This document shows positions 7,004 through 14,092 of a stretch of 38,056 bases of DNA, in pieces. The DNA lies in contig CARMXJ010000010.1 of assembly GCA_949025205.1 (NCBI GenBank), forward strand, positions 1 to 38,056, in the 5' to 3' direction. Both the position numbers and the translations under genes were made by a program. Numbering within the stretch: position 1 is the first letter of the stretch; every line of letters starts with the position of its first letter. The stretch comes from an uncultured Bacilli bacterium (GTDB lineage Bacteria; Bacillota_I; Bacilli_A; RF39; UBA660). The notes below the pieces were generated by a model, which saw only the letters and a program-made list of their open reading frames with translations, was not told the DNA's origin and did not search any database.

Positions 7004-8833
7004 ATGAAAGAAGAACTTTATAGAAATTTAGTAAATCAACTTAAAAATTGTGATAAGAATTATTATTTGCAAAAAGATAAAAATGTATTTTTAAAGATAG
7101 AAGAAACGATTTGTTATGTTTTAAAATATAATTCTCTTCCAAAGAAGAATGTTACATTTCGTTGTGAAAATATAAGTGCTATAGAATGGATAAATCAGGT
7201 TAAAGATTATGAAGAACCTTTATATGTTGCTTTCTTTACTTTTGCAAATTCTTATACTCGAAATATTGATGTACTAAAACTTTGGCAATATAAATATGAT
7301 GATTTTTATGCTTACGTTTTAGAAAATAAAAAGGTTCCCCTTGCTTATGAGAAAAGTTTTTTTGATGGAACCGATATGCGGAAATGGTACAACACACAAC
7401 TTTATCGTTTGCAAGAGAAAAAAACTCCTTTGAATGATTCTCAAAAAGAATGTATGGCAAAACTTTTTGCTTTGTTAAAAAGTTTTGGAATTACGAATAA
7501 ACTGATGCCTCCAATACCTATTTATAAATTATCTAATGATAAAAAGTTGAAGGAATTGTATTTGTTTGTAATAGAAAATAAAAAGATGCCATTGGAAACT
7601 GATAAATTTTCAGATGGAACTAAAATGATTCTTTTTTTGAACGATGTGTGGAATAAAAAAATCGTATTCAGTGAAAAGAAACAAGATTTGTTTAATCGAT
7701 TGTTATTTTTTGTAGAGCGACATAAAAAAGATGAAGTTATTGGGAGAGTTAAATATAGTCAAAAACGTGATAATTTTAGTTATAAACCAAAAGAAAATTC
7801 TCCAGTGATTATCAAAAGTTCTATAAAAATAAAACCTGTTTTTAATTGTAACATAGAAATATTAAAAAAACCTTCTATGGGAAGTTATATGGCTTATTTT
7901 CGAAATTGCTTGCATTTGAAAATGAAAGATATGGCGAATTTATTACAAATACACTTGTATCATTATATTCATATTGAAAATAATCGTTATGTTGTTTCTT
8001 ATTTTAGAAGAATGCAGTTTAAAGTATTATTAGATCGGTTTGAAAATAAAGATGCTGTTTTATTAGAAATGCAAAAAGTGCTAGATTTTTCTTTACAAAT
8101 TGAAAATGAGTTAGAGTATTATTTAAATCAACTTGCAGCAATGTTACTACTTAATATTGGTGAAGAAAGAAAAGAAGCTTATCTGTTTGCTGAGAGGTAT
8201 AGAATTCGAAAAGATGTTTTACCGAATCGAAAGTTTTCTTTATCTAAAAAAGTTTTATTATTTACAGATTTAGAAGGACTTGAAAAAATATCTTTACTAA
8301 ATGATGAAAAACAAATGGTATTTATTCTTAAAAAAACTTTAAAGCAAGATATTTTAAGGGATACTAGTCATGGTGAATTATTAAATAAAACGAATATATG
8401 TTTAGGATTAAATTGTACATCTATTTCTTCTATATATGCTATTTCCGCAAACGAAGCAGAGCATTTTTTAGAATTTTATGAAAATTATCGATTAAGAAGT
8501 AATTTAACAAAAAGGCAAGTACTTTATTTGGATAACTGTTGTTACCTTTTGTCTTGTGTTTTAGAACCTGGGAAAGATTTTAGCTTTGAAGTCAGAAGAT
8601 TTCAAACTATATTTGAAAAAACGACAAAAAGTATTTCTGATTTAATTGGATTTCAGCGAGACCACTTGGCTCATTCTTTAGTTCATAATTCTTTTTCTGC
8701 TAGTTTGATACAAAAGCTTATTACAGCGTTAGATAAGTTTGGTATTCCTTCAGACAATGAGGATTTTGTACGTTTTAAAACTTGCTTGTTAGAATACAAT
8801 CAAATGCAATTGGTAAAAAAGAATTTTAAATAA
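7004..8833 (+). CDS. Unrecognised protein with helicase-associated-type repeats and a possible HTH
   Basis: A 609-residue soluble protein I cannot assign. The N-terminal 240 residues contain at least two, probably three, units like the helicase-associated (HA) domain found at the ends of some bacterial helicases: YVLENKKVPLAYEKSFFDGT then W and LYRLQ (about 104-160), FVIENKKMPLETDKFSDGTK (about 188-207), and a weaker one at about 35-66. These small three-helix units are thought to bind nucleic acid. Around residues 292-328, SYMAYFRNCLHLKMKDMANL then LQIHLYHYIHIENN looks like a degenerate XRE-type helix-turn-helix. The C-terminal half is helical with no motif I know. RBS AAGGGGGAG, own promoter, inserted between nusG and rplK, which are normally neighbours. 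No helicase domain is fused or adjacent. It may be a nucleic-acid-binding regulator; function is unknown. Confidence 0.7.
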   Translation: MKEELYRNLVNQLKNCDKNYYLQKDKNVFLKIEETICYVLKYNSLPKKNVTFRCENISAIEWINQVKDYEEPLYVAFFTFANSYTRNIDVLKLWQYKYDDFYAYVLENKKVPLAYEKSFFDGTDMRKWYNTQLYRLQEKKTPLNDSQKECMAKLFALLKSFGITNKLMPPIPIYKLSNDKKLKELYLFVIENKKMPLETDKFSDGTKMILFLNDVWNKKIVFSEKKQDLFNRLLFFVERHKKDEVIGRVKYSQKRDNFSYKPKENSPVIIKSSIKIKPVFNCNIEILKKPSMGSYMAYFRNCLHLKMKDMANLLQIHLYHYIHIENNRYVVSYFRRMQFKVLLDRFENKDAVLLEMQKVLDFSLQIENELEYYLNQLAAMLLLNIGEERKEAYLFAERYRIRKDVLPNRKFSLSKKVLLFTDLEGLEKISLLNDEKQMVFILKKTLKQDILRDTSHGELLNKTNICLGLNCTSISSIYAISANEAEHFLEFYENYRLRSNLTKRQVLYLDNCCYLLSCVLEPGKDFSFEVRRFQTIFEKTTKSISDLIGFQRDHLAHSLVHNSFSASLIQKLITALDKFGIPSDNEDFVRFKTCLLEYNQMQLVKKNFK

Positions 8834-8863
8834 GTTAATGCTTTTTTATATGACAAAAAGTAG

Positions 8864-8892
8864 TTGTAAAAACTCTTATTTTGTGCTATCAT
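8864..8892 (+). promoter_or_regulatory. Promoter of rplK-rplA
   Basis: TTGTAA (8864-8869), 17-base spacer, TATCAT (8887-8892) with TGC just before it (extended -10). Confidence 0.75.
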
Positions 8893-8934
8893 CTTAGGTG
8901 CAATCGCATATATTTATGTTAGATTGTATTGTTT

Positions 8935-8970
8935 AGTGGGAGGGAAATGCGGATTTGCCCAAGACCACTT
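8935..8970 (+). promoter_or_regulatory. L1-binding type leader of the rplK-rplA mRNA
   Basis: AGTGG (8935-8939) pairs with CCACT (8965-8969). Inside, GGGAAAT (8942-8948) pairs with ATTT-G-CCC (8953-8960), leaving an asymmetric internal loop with GAG-type and AAGA sides. This mimics the L1 site on 23S rRNA and matches the known autoregulatory L1 leader of L11-L1 operons in Firmicutes. L1 binding would repress translation of rplK-rplA. Assignment is from structure and position. Confidence 0.7.
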
Positions 8971-9003
8971 ACACGATAAAATATTAATTAGGAGGTGTTT
9001 TTC

Positions 9004-9600
9004 GTGGCTAAAGAAGTCGTAAAGAAAATAAAATTACAAATTGAAGCTGGTAAGGCGACACCTGCTCCACCCGTTGGAACATGTTTAGGACCTGCCGGAA
9101 TTAATATTCAAGATTTCTGTTCTAAATTTAATGAAGCAACTAGAGATAAAATGGGAGATATTCTTCCAGTTGAAATTTCTGTTTATGAAGATAGAAGCTT
9201 TGATTTTGTTATAAAAACTGCACCTGCTGGATTCTTACTTAAAAAAGCTGCTAAGATTAGTAAAGGAAGTAAAAAAGGAGCAAATGAAGTTGTTGCTACT
9301 ATTACTAAAGAAGACCTTAGAAAAATTGCAGAAACGAAATTGCCTGATTTAAATGCTTATGATGTAGAGGCTGCAATGAATATTATTGAAGGTACTGCCA
9401 GAAATATGGGTATTGCTATTAAAGGTGTCAATGATGCTGAGCTTGCAGAACAAGCAAAAGAGGCACTTGCACATGAAGCAGAAATGGCTAAAAAAGATAA
9501 AGAACTAGCAGAAATGGAAGAAGAAGCGAAAGAACTTGCTAGCGGAAACGTAGAAGTTCCAGTAGCATCTGATGAAAACGAAGAAACTACAGAAGAATAA
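9004..9600 (+). CDS. rplK: 50S ribosomal protein L11 with long acidic C-terminal extension
   Basis: Residues 1-141 are a normal L11: VVKKIKLQIEAGKATPAPPV at the N-terminus, the proline-rich linker (FDFVIKTAPAGFLLKKAAK) and the rRNA-binding C-terminal domain ending EGTARNMGIAIK. L11 forms the GTPase-associated centre with 23S rRNA and L10. The usual length is about 141 residues, but this one has 198: about 57 extra residues, first an Ala/Glu/Lys-rich helix, then an acidic Ser/Glu/Thr tail. Start is the GTG at 9004, with AGGAGGTG 6 bases upstream; an ATG at 8995 is in frame but overlaps the RBS region. Cotranscribed with rplA. Confidence 0.95.
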   Translation: MAKEVVKKIKLQIEAGKATPAPPVGTCLGPAGINIQDFCSKFNEATRDKMGDILPVEISVYEDRSFDFVIKTAPAGFLLKKAAKISKGSKKGANEVVATITKEDLRKIAETKLPDLNAYDVEAAMNIIEGTARNMGIAIKGVNDAELAEQAKEALAHEAEMAKKDKELAEMEEEAKELASGNVEVPVASDENEETTEE

Positions 9601-9658
9601 TTATCATTATTTATAAATGAAAATAAATCCGCTAATAAACCACAGTTAGGAGGAAATT

Positions 9659-10357
9659 ATGAAGAAGTTTGGAAAAAAATATGTGGAAGCTTCAAAAAAT
9701 GTAGACAAAACACGTGAGTATTCTGTTACAGAAGCAATTAAATTGGTGAAAGAAACTTCAGTTACAAAATTTGATAGTACTGTTGATGTGGCTATTAAAC
9801 TTAATGTTGACCCTAAAAAAGCTGACCAACAACTTAGAGGTTCTCTTGTTCTTCCAAATGGAACTGGAAAATCTAAAAAAATCTTAGTTATTGCTAAGGG
9901 AGCACAAGCAGAGGCTGCTAAAAAGGCTGGTGCTGATTATGTTGGAGATAAAGACATGATTGAAAAAATTCAAAAAGAGAATTGGTTTGATTATGATGTT
10001 ATTATTGCAACACCAGACATGATGCCAGAACTTGGTAAAATTGGTAAAATTTTAGGTCCAAAAGGTTTAATGCCAAATCCTAAAACGAATACAGTGACTA
10101 TGAATGTAGAAAGTGCTATAGAAGATGTTAAAAAAGGTATGGTAAGTTTTAAAACTGATACTTACGGAAATGTTCATAGTGTAATTGGAAAAGTTTCTTT
10201 TGATGAAGCGAAACTACAAGAAAATTTAGAATATATTATTACAACAATTTCTAAATTAAAACCCGCAAGTGTAAAAGGAAAATTTATTAATTCTATTACG
10301 ATTGCTACTACAATGGGTCCTGGAATTAAATTAGATAAAAATTCTTTTGACATTTAA
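9659..10357 (+). CDS. rplA: 50S ribosomal protein L1
   Basis: A 232-residue L1, normal length. Recognisable blocks include FDSTVDVAIKLNVDPKKADQ, then LRGSLVLPNGTGK (about residues 37-70), and the conserved IGKILGPKGLMPNPKTNTV (about 126-144). It binds 23S rRNA in the L1 stalk and helps E-site tRNA release; by family knowledge it also represses its own operon through the leader at 8935-8970. RBS AGGAGG. The last codons contain the -35 box of the rplJ promoter. Confidence 0.97.
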   Translation: MKKFGKKYVEASKNVDKTREYSVTEAIKLVKETSVTKFDSTVDVAIKLNVDPKKADQQLRGSLVLPNGTGKSKKILVIAKGAQAEAAKKAGADYVGDKDMIEKIQKENWFDYDVIIATPDMMPELGKIGKILGPKGLMPNPKTNTVTMNVESAIEDVKKGMVSFKTDTYGNVHSVIGKVSFDEAKLQENLEYIITTISKLKPASVKGKFINSITIATTMGPGIKLDKNSFDI

Positions 10358-10375
10358 GGTGATTTTTAATATAAT
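10347..10375 (+). promoter_or_regulatory. Promoter of rplJ-rplL
   Basis: A near-perfect vegetative promoter: TTGACA (10347-10352), 17-base spacer, TATAAT (10370-10375). The -35 lies inside the last codons of rplA, so L10-L12 have their own transcription start. Confidence 0.9.
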
Positions 10376-10381
10376 ACATGC

Positions 10382-10490
10382 AGAAAAGCAAATTTACCAA
10401 AGACAGTAGGGAACTGATGTTTTAATTATCCTACCGAGGGAAATAGATTACTTATACTTATAAGCTCTTTTTCCCGTAAAAAGAGCTTTT
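10382..10490 (+). ncRNA. L10 leader with attenuator
   Basis: The leader carries the conserved kink-turn region of the ribosomal protein L10 leader family (ACCAAAGACAGTAGG at 10396-10410 and CCTACCGAGGG at 10430-10440). It is followed by a strong hairpin, AAGCTCTTTTT (10462-10472) pairing with AAAAAGAGCTT (10478-10488), and then T residues. L10, with L7/L12, should bind the upstream part and favour termination or block translation of rplJ. Confidence 0.85.
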
Positions 10491-10514
10491 CTAATGTTTA
10501 GATAGGAGGATTAT

Positions 10515-11012
10515 ATGGCAAGTCAAAAAGTTCTTAATGAGAAAAAAGCAGTTGTTGCTGAAATTACAGATAAAATTAAAAATAGTGAATCTGTAATTTT
10601 ATTCCAATACCAAGGTTTAACAGTTGCTGATTTAAGTCAATTAAGAAATAAACTAAGAGAAGCAGATGCTGAAGTAAAAGTATATAAAAATACTTTACTT
10701 AAAAGAGCTGTAGATGATTTAAATCTTAGTTTAGATGGTTTTCTAGAAGGTCCAAATGCCATTCTTTTTGGTAAAAACTTACTAGAGCCAATCAAGGTTA
10801 TTGCTGACTTTGCAAAAGAAAACGATAAACTTGATATTCGAGTTGGTATTATTAGTGGCGATGTAGCTGATATTAATACGATTCGTGAATATGCTAGCAT
10901 TCCATCAAGAGAAGGATTACTTACTATGCTTGCTGGCGGTATGATTCAATATGTTAGAGATTTAGCTATAGGATTAAACCTATATGCTGAAGGGTTAGAA
11001 GAAAATAATTAA
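10515..11012 (+). CDS. rplJ: 50S ribosomal protein L10
   Basis: A 165-residue L10, normal length. The N-terminal domain has VILFQYQGLTVADLSQLRNK and LREADAEVKVYKNTLLKRAV (about residues 28-67), which binds 23S rRNA and L11; the C-terminal helix holds L7/L12 dimers. RBS AGGAGG. It starts 25 bases after the attenuator hairpin and is followed 16 bases later by rplL, as in all relatives. Confidence 0.97.
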   Translation: MASQKVLNEKKAVVAEITDKIKNSESVILFQYQGLTVADLSQLRNKLREADAEVKVYKNTLLKRAVDDLNLSLDGFLEGPNAILFGKNLLEPIKVIADFAKENDKLDIRVGIISGDVADINTIREYASIPSREGLLTMLAGGMIQYVRDLAIGLNLYAEGLEENN

Positions 11013-11028
11013 TTAGGAGGAATTTAAA

Positions 11029-11400
11029 ATGGCAAAATTAACAAAAGAAGATTTTATTAGTGCTTTAAAAGAAATGACTATTCTTGAAGTAAAAGAATTA
11101 GTTGATGCAATGAAAGAAGAATTTGGAGTAGACCCAAGTGCTGTTGCTGTTGCTGCTGCACCAGCTGGCGGAGCATCAGAAGATGCTGGTTCTGCAACTA
11201 AAACTGTAGTACTTAAGAGTGCTGGGGGAAATAAAATTGCAGTTATTAAACTATTAAAAGAAATTACTGGTCTTGGACTAGTTGAAGCTAAAGCATTAGC
11301 TGATAATGGTGGAAACATCAAAGAAAACGTTGCTAGTGATGAAGCTAACCAAATTAAAGCACAACTTGAAGAAGCTGGAGCAGAAATCGAATTAGCTTAG
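11029..11400 (+). CDS. rplL: 50S ribosomal protein L7/L12
   Basis: A 123-residue L7/L12. Residues 1-32 form the dimerisation domain (LTKEDFISALKEMTILEVKE), then an Ala/Gly-rich hinge (about 40-56) and the C-terminal factor-binding domain (KTVVLKSAGGNKIAVIKLLK, then EITGLGLVEAKALAD). It recruits and stimulates translational GTPases such as the EF-G and EF-Tu encoded downstream. RBS AGGAGG. A terminator follows at once; rpoB and rpoC, the usual next genes, are not present. Confidence 0.97.
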   Translation: MAKLTKEDFISALKEMTILEVKELVDAMKEEFGVDPSAVAVAAAPAGGASEDAGSATKTVVLKSAGGNKIAVIKLLKEITGLGLVEAKALADNGGNIKENVASDEANQIKAQLEEAGAEIELA

Positions 11401-11404
11401 TGAA

Positions 11405-11431
11405 TTAGGGTAGATTTACTACTCTTTTTTT
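11405..11431 (+). terminator. Terminator of rplJ-rplL
   Basis: GGGTAG (11408-11413) pairs with CTACTC (11419-11424) with one G-T pair, followed by seven T residues. Confidence 0.85.
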
Positions 11432-11494
11432 ATGTCTACATTTTTACTTGTAAAAAAATATTATGTTTTATATAATTAAAAATAGGTGAAGCAT

Positions 11495-11758
11495 ATGAAA
11501 AAAACAATAGTAACAATTTTAAAGGTAGCTATCTTAATTATTTTGTTTGCTTGGATAGTAATTGTGTTTACAGATTATTTTAGAGTGAGACAAAGTAAAG
11601 ATCCAATGTTTTGTTTGTCAGAAGAAACGCATGATTATGCCGATGGATCAAATTACATATGTCATGGATTAGGATATAAGATGATTCGTTACAATCGAAC
11701 TTGTCTTGCTGCTACTGAATTTGGGCCGTTTATTATAAAAGAAAGACAATGCGAATAG
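11495..11758 (+). CDS. Small exported or membrane-anchored protein with four cysteines
   Basis: An 87-residue product. Residues 1-26 are a basic start plus a hydrophobic segment (ILKVAILIILFAWIVIVFTD); the rest is outside the membrane if the positive-inside rule holds. Four cysteines occur only in the outer part (FCLSE, YICHG, RTCLAA, RQC), which suggests two disulfides. I do not recognise the family. I chose the ATG at 11495 because AGGTG lies 6 bases upstream; the in-frame GTG at 11486 overlaps that RBS. First of three small membrane protein genes in a row after rplL. Confidence 0.65.
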   Translation: MKKTIVTILKVAILIILFAWIVIVFTDYFRVRQSKDPMFCLSEETHDYADGSNYICHGLGYKMIRYNRTCLAATEFGPFIIKERQCE

Positions 11759-11814
11759 TTTATTTGCTAAATTAGCAGTCATACTATATAATATGATTTT
11801 GGTTGGTGATTGAA

Positions 11815-12249
11815 ATGCATTTAATAAATAAACATGGATGGGCTTTAAATCAAATGATATTATATGGAGCAATATTATTGGTTGCACTCTTTTTTGTATC
11901 TTTTTTTGCATCACAGTTATCTGATGAATTTGGTGATGTTTTTAAAAATAGTATTACTTCTGGGAATACTTATTCTTCCATTGAAAGTGATCTTTCAAGT
12001 GCAGCACTTACCTATATGGAAAAATATTATAAAAGTGAAATAGGATTAGGTACAATTACAGTTACTACTGATAATTTAATGCGTTATGGAATTCTTCATG
12101 AAATGGATTTAGAAGTGGGGACAAAAGATTCATGTGAGGGATATGTATTGGTAAAAAAAGAGAAAGAAGATACTTTAAAAGCAGATGCTTTTATTACGTG
12201 CGCAAAGTATGAAACAGAGAATTATCAAAGTTGGAGATTAGGGGAGTAA
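11815..12249 (+). CDS. Pseudopilin-like single-pass protein
   Basis: A 144-residue protein: short start, one hydrophobic helix at about residues 10-34 (NQMILYGAILLVALFFVSFF), then a soluble domain. The N-terminus (NKHGWALNQMILYG) is like a class III prepilin N-terminus but lacks the GFTLIE motif. The C-terminal half has a pattern shared with three other proteins in the window: a short helix ending in Gly then Leu, then a Cys followed by GYVLV, and a second Cys before a Tyr-rich end (TCAKYETENY). ATG at 11815 has GGTGAT upstream. It ends 2 bases before the next gene, so the two are coupled. Exact role unknown. Confidence 0.65.
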   Translation: MHLINKHGWALNQMILYGAILLVALFFVSFFASQLSDEFGDVFKNSITSGNTYSSIESDLSSAALTYMEKYYKSEIGLGTITVTTDNLMRYGILHEMDLEVGTKDSCEGYVLVKKEKEDTLKADAFITCAKYETENYQSWRLGE

Positions 12250-12251
12250 TA

Positions 12252-12608
12252 ATGAATAAAATACAAAAATTTGGAATTGTTTGGGGCGTTATAGTTGTTA
12301 TTATATTTGGTTTATTAATAGCTTTTGGTTTTCTATATAAAAACAAAAGTAAAGATTATAAAGAACTTGAAAAAAAATTAGTAGAAGCAGAAAAGAAGTA
12401 TGCAGATGCTCATTTTGCATATCCAGATACTGGAGATATTTTAAAAACGGATTCTAAGACTTTAATCGAGGAAGGTTTTTTAGATAATCTGAAAGTAAAT
12501 GATGAAGAATGTGTTGGGTATGCAATTGTAAGTCATACATCTACTGTATTTGATTATAAGGGATATGTAAGTTGCAATAATTACAAAACAAAAGGATATG
12601 AAAAATAA
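12252..12608 (+). CDS. Pseudopilin-like single-pass protein
   Basis: A 118-residue protein with a hydrophobic helix at residues 9-31 (IVWGVIVVIIFGLLIAFGFL), a lysine/glutamate coiled-coil-like stretch (about 35-53) and a C-terminal domain with two cysteines: LIEEGFLDNLKVNDEECVGY and GYVSCNNYKTKGY. This repeats the pattern of the gene just upstream (Cys-x-GY, then Cys-x-x-Tyr). ATG at 12252 follows AGGGGAG; a TTG at 12231 is in frame but lies within the preceding gene. Coupled with 11815-12249. It could be a minor pilin, a wall-side assembly factor or a surface protein. Confidence 0.65.
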   Translation: MNKIQKFGIVWGVIVVIIFGLLIAFGFLYKNKSKDYKELEKKLVEAEKKYADAHFAYPDTGDILKTDSKTLIEEGFLDNLKVNDEECVGYAIVSHTSTVFDYKGYVSCNNYKTKGYEK

Positions 12609-13053
12609 TTTTGCTTGAAAGTAAAGATTAATGTTGTTTGAAACTATAAAAATCAATTAAAAACCATCCCTTTTAGAGGTGAATTCTTAATTCGGATGGT
12701 GCTTTTGAAGGGGATTCGGAGGAAGTAATAACTTATGTCCATTAGTTTGAAAATAAGAAAATTCATATTACAGAAGAAATACAGTCTAGCTATACGTATG
12801 TTTTATTTTGTGCAAAATCCTATACTAGGAAATTTGTAGAAACTGTTGTTTATGAAGATAAAAGCTCCTTTTAAACAAACGCGTTTTGTCTTTTGGCAAT
12901 TATTATTTTGATTTTATGAAAAATATAGCATTTAAGAAAAATGAGATTTATGTTATAAAAAAGAGAAATACGAATATTTAAATATTGATGGATTTTTGAA
13001 AAAAGAATTTACTAAATACCTAGTTATTTTCACATAACTATTCAAAAAATTAC
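12609..13053. other. Long non-coding stretch with hairpin and gene-like fragments
   Basis: No complete convincing gene on either strand. Frame fragments look partly coding: 12719-12874 on the plus strand is interrupted by one TAG at 12743-12745 and gives a Tyr/Lys-rich product, and an overlapping 34-codon ATG frame starts at 12735 behind GGAGGAAG. They may be remains of a decayed small gene or chance. The hairpin at 12663-12700 is the only firm structure. Confidence 0.4.
12663..12704 (+). terminator. Hairpin, probable terminator of 11495-12608
   Basis: ACCATCC (12663-12669) pairs perfectly with GGATGGT (12694-12700), with an inner GAATT/AATTC stem and a bulge between them. GCTTTT follows. 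The T tail is short, so it may be a structured RNA element rather than a strong terminator. Confidence 0.5.
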
Positions 13054-13083
13054 TTGACTTGCATATGCTATGAGTGATATATT
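13054..13083 (+). promoter_or_regulatory. Promoter of rpsL-rpsG-fusA
   Basis: TTGACT (13054-13059), 18-base spacer, TATATT (13078-13083). It gives the str operon its own start in the absence of upstream rpoBC. Confidence 0.7.
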
Positions 13084-13101
13084 ATTTATGATTTTAGATT
13101 T

Positions 13102-13122
13102 GGTTCTATCTTGGATAGAACC
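13102..13122 (+). promoter_or_regulatory. Leader hairpin of the str operon
   Basis: GGTTCTATC (13102-13110), loop TTG, GATAGAACC (13114-13122): a perfect 9-bp stem about 55 bases before the rpsL start. A second short stem, ACACC-AGG-GTGT (13144-13155), follows. No T run follows the first stem, so it is not a simple terminator; a role in str operon control (for example S7 or another ribosomal protein) is inferred. Confidence 0.55.
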
Positions 13123-13176
13123 TAGTTTAATAGAATATTTGATACACCAGGGTGTGTGTTAATGAAAGGAGATATT

Positions 13177-13590
13177 ATGGCTACAATTAATCAACTTGTT
13201 ACTAACAAAAGAAAAAAGAAAACGAAAAAGAGTAAAAGCCCTGTTTTAAATGTAGGATTAAATACACTTGAAAGAAAACAAACTGATCAAAATAGTCCAC
13301 AAAAAAGAGGAGTTTGTACTCGTGTAGGAACAAAGACACCTAAAAAACCGAACTCTGCGTTACGTAAGTATGCACGTGTTAGACTTTCTAATGGTAAGGA
13401 AATCGATGCATATATTCCGGGTGAAGGACATAACTTACAAGAGCATAGTGTTGTACTTGTACGTGGTGGACGTGTTAAAGACTTAATCGGTGTTCGTTAT
13501 CACATTGTACGTGGAACACTTGATACACAAGGCGTTCAAAATAGAGCCCAAGGACGTAGTAAATACGGAACTAAAAAACCAAAGAAATAA
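13177..13590 (+). CDS. rpsL: 30S ribosomal protein S12
   Basis: A 137-residue S12, normal length. The highly conserved core KRGVCTRVGTKTPKKPNSAL (about residues 43-62) and EGHNLQEHSVVLVRGGRVKD (about 84-103) are intact; the lysine in TPKK is the wild-type form associated with streptomycin sensitivity. It lies at the decoding centre. ATG at 13177 follows AAAGGAGA; an in-frame ATG further upstream (13162) precedes the RBS and was not chosen. First gene of the str operon here. Confidence 0.97.
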   Translation: MATINQLVTNKRKKKTKKSKSPVLNVGLNTLERKQTDQNSPQKRGVCTRVGTKTPKKPNSALRKYARVRLSNGKEIDAYIPGEGHNLQEHSVVLVRGGRVKDLIGVRYHIVRGTLDTQGVQNRAQGRSKYGTKKPKK

Positions 13591-13615
13591 AATATAAATA
13601 AAGGAGGAAAGTAAG

Positions 13616-14083
13616 ATGCGTAAAAGAAGAGCAATTAAAAGAGATGTATTACCAGATCCAGTGTATAATTCAAAAGTAGTGACTAAACTTATTAATCAAA
13701 TTATGCTAGATGGAAAAAAAGGTACAGCTCAAAAAATTCTTTATGAAGCATTTGATATTATAAAAGAAAAAACTGGTAAAGAACCAATTGATGTTTATAA
13801 TGCTGCACTTGAAAATGTAAAACCTGCACTTGAAGTTAAGTCTCGTCGTGTTGGTGGGTCTAACTACCAAGTACCATTAGAAGTAAGCGATGATAGAAGT
13901 CAAGCATTAGCACTTCGTTGGATTGTTAATTATGCAAAATTAAGAAATGGTAAGGGAATGGCTATTAATTTAGCTAATGAACTTATGGATGCTGCTGAAG
14001 GAACTGGTGGCGCAGTTAAAAAACGTGAAGATACTCACAAAATGGCTGAAGCAAATAAAGCATTTGCTCACTATAGATGGTAG
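13616..14083 (+). CDS. rpsG: 30S ribosomal protein S7
   Basis: A 155-residue S7, normal length. Conserved blocks: MRKRRAIKRDVLPDPVYNSK at the N-terminus, MLDGKKGTAQKILYEAFDII (about 30-49) and VGGSNYQVPLEVSDDRSQAL (about 80-99). It nucleates assembly of the 30S head and, in other bacteria, represses the str operon. RBS AAAGGAGG. Followed 9 bases later by fusA. Confidence 0.97.
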   Translation: MRKRRAIKRDVLPDPVYNSKVVTKLINQIMLDGKKGTAQKILYEAFDIIKEKTGKEPIDVYNAALENVKPALEVKSRRVGGSNYQVPLEVSDDRSQALALRWIVNYAKLRNGKGMAINLANELMDAAEGTGGAVKKREDTHKMAEANKAFAHYRW

Positions 14084-14092
14084 GAGGAATTT

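Noticed and set aside
11013..11321. Reverse-strand frame across rplL
   Set aside because: It mirrors the Ala/Gly-rich rplL codons; rplL is certain and the reverse frame has no RBS.
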